Assembly: GCA_032718475.1 (NCBI GenBank)
Contig: JAUCBJ010007670.1
Location: forward strand, 1 to 47,648
Source: Nemertoderma westbladi
Lineage: Eukaryota; Xenacoelomorpha; Nemertodermatida; Nemertodermatidae
DNA: 47,648 nucleotides
Reading direction: 5' to 3'
The translations under genes were made by a program, and so were the position numbers. The notes beneath the pieces were generated by a model. That model worked only from the letters and a program-made list of their open reading frames with translations, was not told where the DNA came from and ran no database searches. Shown here piece by piece: positions 1 through 10,916 of this stretch (its first letter is position 1; each line of letters begins with the position of its first letter).

Positions 1-88
1 GCCCAAACAGTGCTGCCCCATCTAGGGATCGAACCCGGGCTCCCTAATCGGAAGCACAGTAATGTCACCACTAGACCAAGCTGCTGCT
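1..88 (-). repeat. tRNA-like SINE head (partial)
   Basis: Read on the minus strand, this segment holds a pol III A-box-like stretch (TGGTCTAGTGGT) and, about 35 nt further on, a B-box (GGTTCGATCC), spaced as in a tRNA gene. The T stem has a mismatch and I could not pair the acceptor stem, so it is not a sound tRNA gene. A tRNA-derived SINE or a decayed tRNA copy fits best. The window edge cuts off anything beyond position 1. Confidence 0.55.
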
Positions 89-177
89 TATTTGTTTTTA
101 TAAGTATTAAAAAAACGTCTTTTGCTAAAGTTATTTAATAATCAGCCAAATGAAGCAGTCTAACATTCAACTAAAGA

Positions 178-200
178 CCCCCCCCCCCCCCCCCCCCCCC
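178..200. repeat. poly(C) tract, 23 bp
   Basis: An uninterrupted run of C. Similar long C or G runs recur in this window near 11366, 20063, 26156, 26860, 29731, 34354 and 36113, and most of those lie in the terminal or arm sequences of inverted-repeat elements. Confidence 0.9.
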
Positions 201-660
201 ATGAAAGGAGACCCTGTTATACCAACAAACTATCTTGGGATCAGCCTCGTTGTGGCTGATGTTAACCATCAATCAATATATGTAAGATAAGATAAGATAT
301 ATTATTTGGAGATAATTCCAGTTGGAAGCAGGAAATTCACGAAATATAAAATAAATACAACACATATTAATGAATTCTTAAAGCGTAACGAAGCGACTTA
401 CTGTACTGTATGCTCCAGCTTATTAAATAAATAAACGTTTACGCAGCTTTACTAACACGCATAATCGTGTAACTGTTTTTGTTCCAGCAACCCGCCTCTG
501 GGTACGGTATGGAACAAGATATGAGAATATATGAATATATTATAAACGGTGTATACTTATATGCTGTATACTCTATATACTGTATATACTGGTATACTAC
601 AGTAGTATATAATGTATATATACTCTATTGTATTAGGCTGGGTGGAAACCATGCTTGAAC
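201..660. other. AT-rich stretch, no gene
   Basis: I see no coding region here. Around 520-625 the sequence is a degenerate TA-rich simple repeat with many TATAC/GTATA steps. Confidence 0.6.
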
Positions 661-670
661 ACTTCTTGTC

Positions 671-1072
671 TCAAACACGATCAACTCCTACCTGCTGCTT
701 AATTCCGAGCTCTCTGACTAAAAAGCCATGAGCCACGTCTTTTAAATCCTCATTACGGGTTCCTTTAATGTTCATTATGATAAGGTTACGGCGTCCCCGC
801 TGTCTCCCGTATGTCTCACTATGCGTTTTAGTTGAGATCTGTGGGTATCGTCCACCTTTTTCTCCAGCGCCTATAAATTGCATTGTTGAGAGACCATCTA
901 CAATCTTAGGAAAAAGAAGAATACTGTCCAAGTGCTCTTGCGCAAGGGTTGGACCTGGCTTTTCCCTTTCGTGGGCCCTACTAAGGTCATTACACTCGTC
1001 ATGGAGTGAACACCTACTGCTGCTAACACGTGCTCTCTTCTGTCTATGCAATTTCCTGTGGACAACCTCCAC
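671..1072 (-). pseudogene. LINE ORF1-like fragment
   Basis: A 133-codon minus-strand open segment. Its C-terminal half (RNLIIMNIKGTRNEDLKD followed by a VRELGI-type stretch) resembles the RNA-binding domain of ORF1 proteins of CR1/L2/Jockey-type LINEs, which typically read RN(L/V)II.NI...NED....FL..EL.I. The open frame stops where the domain would continue, so this is a partial copy. It lies downstream of the RT remains at 1100-3540 on the same strand, the wrong order for ORF1 then ORF2 of one element, so it is probably a separate insertion. The assignment rests on motif resemblance only. Confidence 0.4.
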
Positions 1073-1099
1073 CCCCCGGTTATCCCCACCCCTCGATGC

Positions 1100-3540
1100 T
1101 GAACCGGGTCATGCTCCTTGACATTACTTTCTCTTGCACAACGTATACAGGGAGCTGTGCCGCATTATTGCCGGAAGCCTAATCCCTAAGGCAGCTGAAG
1201 TAGAGGCAGCTGATAGTTAGACTTCCATACCAGCCAAACTGAGAAGACCTTCCTTTGCAGGGGCTTCCGCTACTACTACTAGGATCGGCATGCTGCATTG
1301 CAGCTGCATTTTTAAGAATGCTGTGCCGGCTTGTCAACAAAATTGCACCGCCACAACTCCCTATCACCCATGACATTTGCTAGATCATCCGCATCTTTAA
1401 GGCCAGTGTCCTTTAAGATGCGTCTCAAGAAAGTCATGGGCTGTCCACCATGCTTATTCACTCCATGAGGCTGCCAAAGTACAAGATGTAATTCCTAACA
1501 TATGGGCCAAGGTTTAGTAAACCTCTTAACGATTTGCGGTAGAATACATCAAGAGCGTCACGATCAGTGGAGGTAAGAGAACCTATATTGAATTTTAGTC
1601 CATATGTGGTAGCTGGTACAGCGAGGGAGTCCCACAGTCGGAAGACCACCTTAGGAGGAAGCCAGCGCGTTGTCCATGTCCAGCCTCTAGTGTGAAATGT
1701 TTGAGAGTAGTAAGCTATCAACCCGATAGAATCATTAAGGATTACTTTAGAGTTCGATGAACTTTTAAGGTTGTATCCTAAGAAGGTAAGGGCATAACTT
1801 CTTGCAACAAGAGATCCACGTACGTTGATAAAGCAGGGTTTAAGACATGGATTTTGGATGCTGTCGACTACAATCCATGAGGTTTTAGTGGGTTCAAAAA
1901 GCTAAGACGTACCTCGTCTGCTTTGTCACTTACATTCATTGCCATATGTTCGAGATCAGTAGCCGAGGTGCTAAGAAGGAGGAAGTCATCAGCGTATACT
2001 ATGGCGCCTAACCACACAGGGCCGACACGACAACCTAAGTTGGAACTCTCTAGAGCCGCAGTTTTATCAGCTGTCAATAAGTTAAAAAAAGTTGGTGATA
2101 GTAGAGAACCTTGCTTTAAACCTTGGGCTACATATATGCCGTTGCAATCGATGCTACCATTAAATTTGAGAAAAACTATACCACAAAATTAATATGAGTA
2201 GACCATAGCTGCGATGTGAGGGTTGACTCCATGGTCCAGCAGCTTTCGAATGAGTGTGCAGTACTCAACATTGTCGAAGGCCGATTCTATATCTAGCTGA
2301 AGCAGGTACGCTGCGGAGCTTTTGGATCTGGAATGCTCAATCAGCAATGTGGCGATTACCGTGTCAGTGCCGTGACCCCTTTTGTATGCAGTCTGTTTTG
2401 TATGGGTGATGCAGGATACTTTGCAAGGATAATGTGTTCAAGGATCTTAGCGAATATGTTGATAGATGAGATTGGTCTAGAGGATGAAGGCTTGCGCGGA
2501 TCTTTGCCTTTACCCTTATATAGGCTACTGAGGGCACTATGTCCGAAGTGAGAGGGGACAGTTTTTAGCTCAATGCAGAGGTTATATATATTAGCTAAAA
2601 GGTTGCACAACGGTTCAGGGTTTAGGTTCAGTACGTTCTCGACTGTGAGTGAAGAGGAGTCACAGGCTTTACCTCTTGCCAGAGATAGGATAGAGCTCTT
2701 TACAGTCAGTGGTGAAATATTTGGGAGAGGCGAGTTCCTACATGCATTGGTGAGTTCTTCCTGAAGTAGAGTATCATCCCTCTTGGTGGCAGATGAGACC
2801 GAGCCTTGAAATTTAGATTGCTAATGGCTGTAAAGTTTCTCCTGCAATTCAGGGGTTGCGTTGTGTTGGATCTTGGTGGTGATGTTGGACCAGAATCTAT
2901 GGGGGTTTGAGTCTATCTGACCTGACCATTTATTTACATAGTCCGCAACCAGATTTTTTGTGAGAAAGTTCTTGAGACGACGTGTAGATCTCTTAGACGC
3001 TTTAAATTGTTCAGCTATAGGGTCGGTGGGATGTTTTCCGCGGGCCTGCCACAGTTCGTAGAGGTCCTTAGTGACACGGCTCCTACTCTGCAGCAAAGTT
3101 GACCGAATTCGTAGGTTCTTCGAAAGCCGAGCAGGTTTCATAATGGGAATATTGGCAAGAGCACTGGCTACTATAGCGTCTCTCATTCTTACAGCGGCAT
3201 CATTTAGAGCTGAGGGTGAGTGATCGCTATCGTCGAGGGTGAACTGAATGCGATTTAGGTCAGTGTCCAGCCAATGCTCAGTCAGGCTCAATATGTTGCA
3301 ATTAGCTAAATGATCCTTAATGTATTCGATGTTAGAACATAATCCTCTCGTATTAAATGTACAACATGTGAGTTTGTTGTTATCTCTGTAAGAGTTACAA
3401 CTGCTGCCGCTGACCGCTTCGGTTTCAGTGTTAAATATAGTGCGGTTGGGCCGAGTGGGGTGTGGATTTGTTCTTTTTTCATTTTGTCGGGTTCCAACTT
3501 CTGACATCCCTTTAAGTGATAAAACATTAATCTATAAACA
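1100..3540 (-). mobile_element. Decayed APE-type LINE, EN remnant plus RT
   Basis: Minus-strand non-LTR retrotransposon remains. From the 5' side (high coordinates): the start of an apurinic endonuclease domain (TCCTFNTRGLCSN, ILSLTEHWL) near 3270-3360, which is cut short and runs straight into the linker preceding RT, so most of the nuclease is missing. RT follows in pieces: SSRPISSINIFAKILEH near 2440-2500, the motif A region (QLDIESAFDNVEY) near 2290, motif B (GLKQGSLLSP) near 2120, and the catalytic YADD near 1990-2000. The C-terminal part continues to about 1150. Several stops and frameshifts interrupt the reading frame, so it cannot make an enzyme. It is of the CR1/L2/Jockey kind; the exact clade is not resolved. 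Confidence 0.75.
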
Positions 3541-3666
3541 CAGTGGAGATCTGGAACAAGTTTAGCGGGTAATAGACAGTTTCTACTTCCAAATTAGGCG
3601 TATCATCTGAAATATGGATGAAAAGAAGTCCGAGGAACAAAGTCCATCAGAATACTGAAAATACAT

Positions 3667-3999
3667 GGGTGTAAACACTGTGCCGACATTGTCGGCATTA
3701 CGTTGTGCCGACAGTGTGCAGATAAGTTGATGAAAATTTTGAAAATGTTGACATTTTCCGCACAACGTAACGCCAACACTGTTGGCACAACGGCACTGTT
3801 GGCACAATGTAACGCCGACACTGTCGGCACAACGTAACGCCAACACTGTCGGCACAACGTAACGCCGACACTGTCGGCACAACGAAACATCGACACTCAG
3901 CACATTATCTGCATACTGTCGGCGCAACGTTATGCCGACACTGTCGGCATAACGTAACGCCGACACTGTCTGCACATTGTCGGCACCGCGTTTACACCC
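3667..3999. mobile_element. TIR element with internal 25-bp tandem repeat
   Basis: The segment begins GGGTGTAAAC and ends with its reverse complement GTTTACACCC. The inverted similarity extends inward through GTGCCGACA. It is flanked by a 9-bp direct repeat AAAATACAT at 3658-3666 and 4000-4008, the footprint of a DNA-transposon insertion; a 9-bp duplication is usual for Mutator-like elements. The interior is mainly a 25-bp tandem repeat built on CGACACTGTCGGCACAACGT, with inverted copies near the left end, so either strand can fold into long hairpins. There is no transposase, so the element is non-autonomous. The open frames across it arise only from the repeat. Confidence 0.75.
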
Positions 4000-4156
4000 A
4001 AAATACATTCATGGGACTAATATTTATCAATTTAGGGGGCACCATCTCAAAAGTGCCCAAATCCCATCTCAAATGCCTCTGAATTGTTGGAAACATATAC
4101 TATCTGATTCCACCCATGATTTCATTCGTAACTGCTTAGGTTTGTAGTATATTAAA

Positions 4157-4313
4157 CATGCTTAATATTGACACAGATTCAAATGACTTATAGAAAAAGT
4201 CTATAAAAAGTTTGTACATGCTTGAACTTGACACAGAGTCAAATGACTTATAGAAAAAGTCTATAAAAAGTTTGTACATGCTTGAACTTGACACAGAGTC
4301 AAATGACTTATAG
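4157..4313. repeat. 60-bp tandem repeat, 2.6 copies
   Basis: Two full 60-bp units starting CATGCTT (4157 and 4217) and a third partial unit from 4277. Units 2 and 3 are nearly identical; unit 1 differs at a few positions. There is no coding content. Confidence 0.85.
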
Positions 4314-4602
4314 AAGATTTTTTGATGCACACGCTAACTGCATATCGAAATCTTATATTTTTATCAGAGAACTATTCAACTTCTGAACAATATTTCGTCT
4401 CCAATCCATGCTGTATGTCACTGTTGAGATTGTTTATCCGTTGCCCAGCATCGGTTGCCGTAATTCTAAAGCTCCTATTGGTTGCCATACTTTACGATGT
4501 TCTTGCGCCCTATTGGCTGTTTCTATTCTTACAGTGTGTATAATATAATAATTTTATTAAATTAATTTTAATTATTATTTTTATTTTTTAATTTTAATAA
4601 TT

Positions 4603-6465
4603 TTAAACATGCCCGTAATAGCTATAATAATCTTAATAAAAAATTGAAAAACAAATATATTAAGGATAAATTCCTAAATCAGAGAACAGCTAAAGGAAAG
4701 TGGGCGATAATTAACAGCATACTAAATAAAAATATTCGATCTACATCACCGGAAATAAAATACAACGGTCGTCTATTAACTCGTCCATTAGACATAGCTA
4801 AAACATTTAATGATATTTTCATAGATATAGGAAAATTTACCGGTCTAGATAACACATTAAATTGGACTCAATATAGGGCACCGAATGTAATAGATCATAT
4901 AGCAGAACCGAAATTTTCCTTCCACTGCATCTGCACTCTTGACATTTTTGAAGCTCTAACCAAACTATCTAACAATAAACCTTCCGGCCCCATTTCGATC
5001 CCTACTAGAATCTTTAAATTATCTGCATGATTTATTAGCTCTCCACTTTCAAATATTACTAATGACTCAATCACTAAATCAATTTTCCCAAATCAACTAA
5101 AAATATCTAACGTTACCCCTGTATACAAGAAAGGCGACGAATATGACCCAACTAATTACCGTCCAATCTCAGTTACGCACCCAATAGCTAAAATATTCGA
5201 AAAAATACTAGTCACGCAAATCGAACACTACCTCTCACGTAATAACATTTTAACACCATTTCAATTTGGCTTCCGTAAAAGGTTTTCCACTTCTGATGCA
5301 ATAACATACGCTACAGAAGCATGGCGGTATGACCTGGATCGTGGTTACCATGTTGCTGTAGCCTTCCTTGACCTTAGCAAGGCTTTCAACTCTCTGGACC
5401 ATGATACACTAACAACACACCTAACTGATCTAGGATTCGAAACAAATGCTTGCAACATGATTAAAAATTACTTACACGACAGACAACAACGAGTTAAAAT
5501 AGGCCATACATTTTCACCATTCCTTATAGAGAAACGAGGGGTCCCCCAAGGGACACTCCTTGGCCCCCTTCTCTTCTCCTTATATACTAATTCTATTCCA
5601 AATTTAACCTCAAAAGATGCAAATCTCATACAATATGCCGATGATACTGCTCTCTATGTCAGCTCCAAAAACGCATCAACTGCTACAGTAGATTTAGCTA
5701 AAAATGTACAAAACTTGACCAATGTATTCGCAAAATTAAAATTAAAATTGAACCCGGATAAAACTGAATTTTTACTATCGAACCGCAAATAACATTGACT
5801 CAATAAAATTAAAAATAAATGACACCTCAATAATTAGCCAATCTAACTGCATTAAATATCTCGGCGTCCTAATCAACAACAAACTAAGTTGGACCGATCA
5901 TATAAACAACATAATCAAAAAAATGTCCACCAGCATTGCAAGTCTTAGGAAAATTAAAGGTCAGTTGCCGCTCAAAACGAAAATCCAATTATATAAAACC
6001 TTTGTTCTCCCTTACCATCATTATTGCTGTCAATTCCTAATATCTCACCATAATGTTCATGGATTTAAAGACATATTATATAAATTAGAAAAAATTCAGA
6101 ATTACGGTCTACGATGTACCTTTAATAAACGATGCAAAGACGTAACGGCAACTGACCTCAGAACCAAATCGAAAATACCCCTACTATCTGCTTTCCGTGA
6201 ATATTACGGTCTCCTATTTTTCTATAAATATATCTACAATATATCTGCCCCTTTTAAAAATCTTGATCTCCCACTGCTCCTAAGAAACACCCAGATCTTA
6301 AATAGACGCACATACAAAATCCGCTTACCTAGATGCCACAACCAATTTGGACATTACAGTCTCACTACACAGCTAATTAAACTATGGAACAAACTACCCA
6401 TTCATATTAGACAAACAAACACTTTACAACATTTTAAACTTATAAAGGGTCTATTACTCAAAAGA
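4603..6465 (+). pseudogene. LINE reverse transcriptase, interrupted
   Basis: Reverse transcriptase of a Jockey/CR1-type non-LTR element. Visible motifs in order: thumb-proximal linker (KGKWAIINSIL), NYRPISV, LTPFQFGFRKRFSTSDA, motif A (AVAFLDLSKAFNSLDH), motif B (RGVPQGTLLGPLLFSLY) near 5540, motif C (QYADDTALY) near 5635, and KYLGVLINNKLSW. The frame is open except for a TGA at 5028-5030 and a frameshift near 5785-5800, after which the C-terminal third continues in another frame to about 6465. All catalytic aspartates are present, so the decay looks fairly recent. It is not expected to make a functional enzyme. Confidence 0.8.
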
Positions 6466-6470
6466 GGAGG

Positions 6471-6508
6471 CACACACACACACACACACCCCCACACACA
6501 CACACACA
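6471..6508. repeat. (CA)n microsatellite
   Basis: CA repeats with a short C interruption, lying just after the end of the LINE coding similarity. Confidence 0.9.
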
Positions 6509-6959
6509 GGAAGCTCAATTACCACACCTCTAATATATTTACTTTTCCCGTATACAGTATACACTACTCAAGTTGCATGGCCCTTACGTATGTGTGTAAC
6601 TGTTTGTGTTTGTGTGGTATGTATGTATTCTAATATTAGTGGGTGTGGGGGGGGGGGTGTGGTGAGGAGCGGGAGGAGGCTTATAATTTTGGCTAGGTGG
6701 TGTATGGATTGGGATTGCTTGTTCACATTTTTTATATTTTAATTATTTACCGGTTATGTATGTAGACATTTACTAATATCGTCGCGTACTTAAGCGATGA
6801 TATAGTGTTTAATTTTGTTGGTTACCGGTGAAATACTGTAGACACCTTTACATATAATTTCCTTAATTATAAGTCCCTACCTTGTGTAGAGACTTCCCCA
6901 TTCGTGCAATCACTATGGGTACCAAAGGAATAATAATAAAAAAAAAAAAAAAAATATTA

Positions 6960-9900
6960 TATTATTTTTAGGCTTAACCTTATACCATCTGAAGCCTGTT
7001 ACGAGTTTATGTAACTAGCAGGGATCTATAAATTTTCACCTTGCTGTGCACATTAAATCTTATCATTATATCATATCAGCGTATTATAGTTATTATTATT
7101 GCTTTATCTTGTTAATGAATATACAAGACCAAGGATCACACCAACTTGCTTTCCACCCGGTGAATGCTGACTGTACCCTGTCTGTAATAGATTCGGTTCA
7201 TTTAGTGCGAGTGTGTGCCTTCATATTACTGCAATATTATTCCCCAACTTGTAACTATAATCTATCGATACTATAATGTGTGCAGTACGAGTGAGCCTTG
7301 CGCTTACCATGCACTAGATCCAACATAGCGTCCTACCTGTAATATAAATAAGTCACACGTACATTTACCCGGCGACAACACAACACAACGGAACGGTTAC
7401 ATGTACAGTAAATATTACACTACCCCCTTGATGCAGTTTATAGTGCCAAGGCTATACACTAAAGTAATTGATTGTACCTTCAGACCAGATATACATATTA
7501 GATAATATAAGTATACATAAACGTTCGTGAGTGCTCCTGCTATGCGGCAGGTATCCCAAGGCACTTGATAGTACTCACAAGAATTACAAACAAACTCTCT
7601 TTGGCCAATATGGGGTTAGCCTCCTGTAAAAGTCTTGACAAAATTGACAGAACTCAGGGTTGGTAATCGCAGTTATTAATACCTTCAATGTTCAGCAGGC
7701 CAACCCTCAATAGACAACGGAAGTGGAAATTATCTATATTTATTTATCTTTCAGTTTTCTCTTCATTGTTAATTTCCACTTGGTTCTGTTCATAATAAAG
7801 GGCCAGCCAGAGCCCACAAATGAAGCAGGCAGCCAGCTAAGCCGTATCTTGAAATATAACATTAGATGTGAGAGACATTATATCGGGCAGTCCTATAGGT
7901 TTTATAAAGTATTTTAATTTATATTTATCGTAAAACAATATTATTTTAGTTGTAGTCTAGTTTGCATAATATACTCATTTTGTTATTATTATAAATAGTC
8001 AGAATTGAAATTTTAAACAGTTTTTTTATATATTGATATTATCAACACAGCATTTGAAGGCAGCATTATGATGACGCAGGGAGCCCATATTCCGCCATAT
8101 TCCATTCCCGGCCATTGACCCTGACTAGCCCATGCCCACACAATATACCAATATTGGGCTATGGCAGATACTATGATTGCGCTTTTTTGATATGTAATTG
8201 ATATATCGATTTTTCACACCTTTAGAATGTTATTATTATTAACTGATTTTTTCACGCCTTTATGACTTTTAGTTAACCTACCGCTCGCTAAGGCGAGTAG
8301 AACAAGGAATAGCGACCCAGGGTGATTGGAACCTTTGACGCCGGCGCACATATTGAGGGGGAGACCAGCAGGATGTGGATGTGAAATGTACCAATGAAGA
8401 AGAAACCAAGCCAACCAAGGGTAACATTCTACTACCAAGAGAGGATGAGGCATTCTACGAGAGGAGGAAGCATTCTATGACATCAGGGAGTATTCTACTA
8501 TTGAATGTTAACCCTGTAGAGTAGGCTATCCCAATAGTAATTAAGAACAGAATTACTAATACCTCATCTGATAGGGGCCTTTATTAGGCACCACCAATCA
8601 GGTGAGACGGACGGGATGGCAGAGAATGAATGTAGAGACCACAGATGGAGAATTCAGAAACAACCTTTCTCAATTAGCTACAACTGTGAGGAGAGATTTA
8701 CTGATTACAAATAAGGACGAGACAGGACTGGTGCGGCTTCGCATATAAAATGCGGAAATCTGGTTTAGGGGAGTGAGAGACAAGCAAGGGTGATGATGGG
8801 TGAATTTGGGGGGTAAAGTGTAACATCTGGGAGGAGACGATGAGTTGAGTGACGAAGGGTGTGACATCCGGGAATTGTGGTGAGCGTGTCGAGGAGAATG
8901 AGTCCTATGGGACTAATGCGACGTGTGAGAAGTGAAGAAATTGAGGCCCGGAGGATCGGATCCAACGGTACCCAATCTAAAATTGTGTGAGGAAGGTGCG
9001 ATGGTCTAAAACAGACCATCTTATTTACCGAACTTTCGCCCGTCAGTATTCCCCAACGCGGCGACGCGTAGCAAACGCTACAAAGTCAACCCGGTCGGGA
9101 TCCCTCGCCAACCAGGATCCCGTTACACTCCGTAAAGAATTTGAAGGGATATCGCCAAAGAGTCCCCCTCTCAATTCTTGTCAAACAGGTACCACCACTA
9201 ACTGTGTACGTACGAACAGAAGGTGCTGGAGGCCAACTACCGTCTATTGTCCGGGGGCAATTGTTCTAGTTCCCTTTCTTCCCAAGAATTCGCTGTATTT
9301 TATTAATTTATTTGTATTTATAGCGTTGAATTTCTTTATTCTGGATGATTACCAGCGAAAATAAACTGTAATACCCGGTGCCGTTGACTCTCGTTCATTG
9401 TGTCACTGGCATGGCCTAACGACGCAGAACCGATGGGCCAGGGGGTAACAATATTTTGATTGTTACAATTTTAGTTTGTTAAGTATAATATTTATTTAGG
9501 GATAATAGTTTCTATGGAAACTACAAAACACAATAATTACTGCAAGAGAAGGCAAAACAATTATTATAAGAGTGGAATAACTGAGAAATGTAATCCTTAT
9601 TCCATAAATATATAAATACACAAAATACCGATACCCCTTAAATAAATAGAAATTCGCACAAACAATTACTTCTGGCACAACATACGTACAGTTTCAATAT
9701 AACGCAGGGAACACATCCAATTACCTAAAATCAATTAACTATGTGTTCACACTGCAAGGAGAAGAAACGGAACTTACAGAATAGACAATAATGTCCTGGA
9801 ATATAGTGTTTGACCTTTGACCTTCGGACTAAAGAGTTTAATAACGAGGGTTTGTTGGAATAGAAATGTGACGTTTCAAGGATTACAAATGATTAAATAA

Positions 9901-10454
9901 ATCTTAATATATTGATGATAATTAATTAGCTGAGAGATTCGAGTTTCAATAAATACACAATAATTCTGGAACATTATAATTTATACATCATAAGTTGGGC
10001 AACTAATACGTCTAGGTAATAATCTACGTTGAAATTCATTATAAACAAAATGTTCTAGAATAATATTCACTCATATGTACATAACTCAGCTATTTCTCAA
10101 TGGAATTCAGATTATGTTACAATTATTTAGAAACATTTTACAGTCACCTGTCTATAAGGGTTACAAACAACTCTAACCAACAAACCACTAAGATTTCACG
10201 ATATTAAGAGCTAAACACCATATATTCCAGGAGGTGGTTTACTATAAATAGTGATCAATGTTTCATAAACAACAGTTTATATACCCAGTATAAATCCAAG
10301 AAGTTACCAATAGCAATAATTAATTAGATCCGACATTGTTTGTTACAGAGTCGGGTCGTAATACCCACGGTTGCTCAGTTCATTCAAGAGCTGGCTAATA
10401 ATATAATCAGCCAAAAAAATTATAAAATAAAATAGAAAATAAAAGGTAATCCGC
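6960..10454. other. Intergenic, no recognised gene
   Basis: No coding region or RNA gene is recognisable. The sequence is mostly AT-rich. Around 8980-9450 the base composition rises and an AATAAA with GT-rich sequence follows, which gave a faint impression of an LTR, but I found no matching partner or target duplication. Around 10080-10120 there is a degenerate copy of the CAGCTRTTTCYCAA module found in the inverted-repeat family at 11.1, 20.2, 26.3 and 26.6 kb. The 3' UTR of TM9SF2 should lie just below 10455. Confidence 0.5.
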
Positions 10455-10916
10455 TTAATCGACCTTAACAACTGAATAAATTTTGCGAATGAACCAAAAG
10501 GATGAGAAAAATCCTATAGTTCCGCAAAAAACGAAGAAAGCTAGAACCATGATTGCGGAATAGGAGAAGTAGAGGAACCCGCTGAGAAACCCTGTCATCG
10601 ACATCTTGGTGATGTAATAGTTGACGGAATATCCCCCGAAGTACAGAGCTGTGGAGCCGGAGGTGAGGAAAGCCCGCCACCACCAGTTATAGTCTTCGGC
10701 GCAGAGATGGAAGTAGCAGAGGAGAACCGAGGCCTGGCCGCAGGTCAGCATGAGGATAAGAGTAACGAGGAAGAGGAATGAGAACATGTAGTAGAATTGT
10801 TGGGACCAGATGCTGCCGAGGATGAAGAATAGTTGGATGAATATACAGCCGAAAGGAAGGATTCCGCCCATCAGTATAGACGGGAGGGGTTTGGTCCAGA
10901 ATGATTGCTCCGGTAC
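10455..10916 (-). CDS. TM9SF2: TM9SF2 exon 6 (residues 509-661)
   Basis: The last coding exon starts [12 protein letters not shown] after a T-rich tract and CAG. It holds the final membrane spans: [64 protein letters not shown] and [11 protein letters not shown]. It ends KIYSVVKVD with stop TAA at 10457-10455. It is separated from exon 5 by a 12.9-kb intron. Confidence 0.95.
   Translation of the reverse strand, partial: VPEQSFWTKPLPSILMGGILPFGCIFIQLFFILGSIWSQQFYYMFSFLFLVTLILMLTCGQASVLLCYFHLCAEDYNWWWRAFLTSGSTALYFGGYSVNYYITKMSMTGFLSGFLYFSYSAIMVLAFFVFCGTIGFFSSFWFIRKIYSVVKVD

Larger units (their letters stand above)
4600..6953 (+). mobile_element. 5'-truncated APE-type LINE (CR1/L2-like)
   Basis: Coding similarity starts abruptly at about 4600, preceded by simple AT-rich sequence, and the copy ends in an A-rich tail near 6938-6953 after an AATAATAAT stretch. 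It contains the RT domain and C-terminal region but no endonuclease, as expected for a 5'-truncated LINE copy made by target-primed reverse transcription. The coding content is described under the pseudogene entry at 4603-6465. Confidence 0.8.

Noticed and set aside
3583-4008. Small Cys-rich protein over the 25-bp repeat
   Set aside because: It is the translation of a TIR-bounded satellite; overlapping frames read similar peptides.
8507-9450. Solo LTR from TGTTAACCC to GGGGGTAACA
   Set aside because: The ends look LTR-like and an AATAAA is present, but flanking bases do not form a target duplication and no second copy is in the window.
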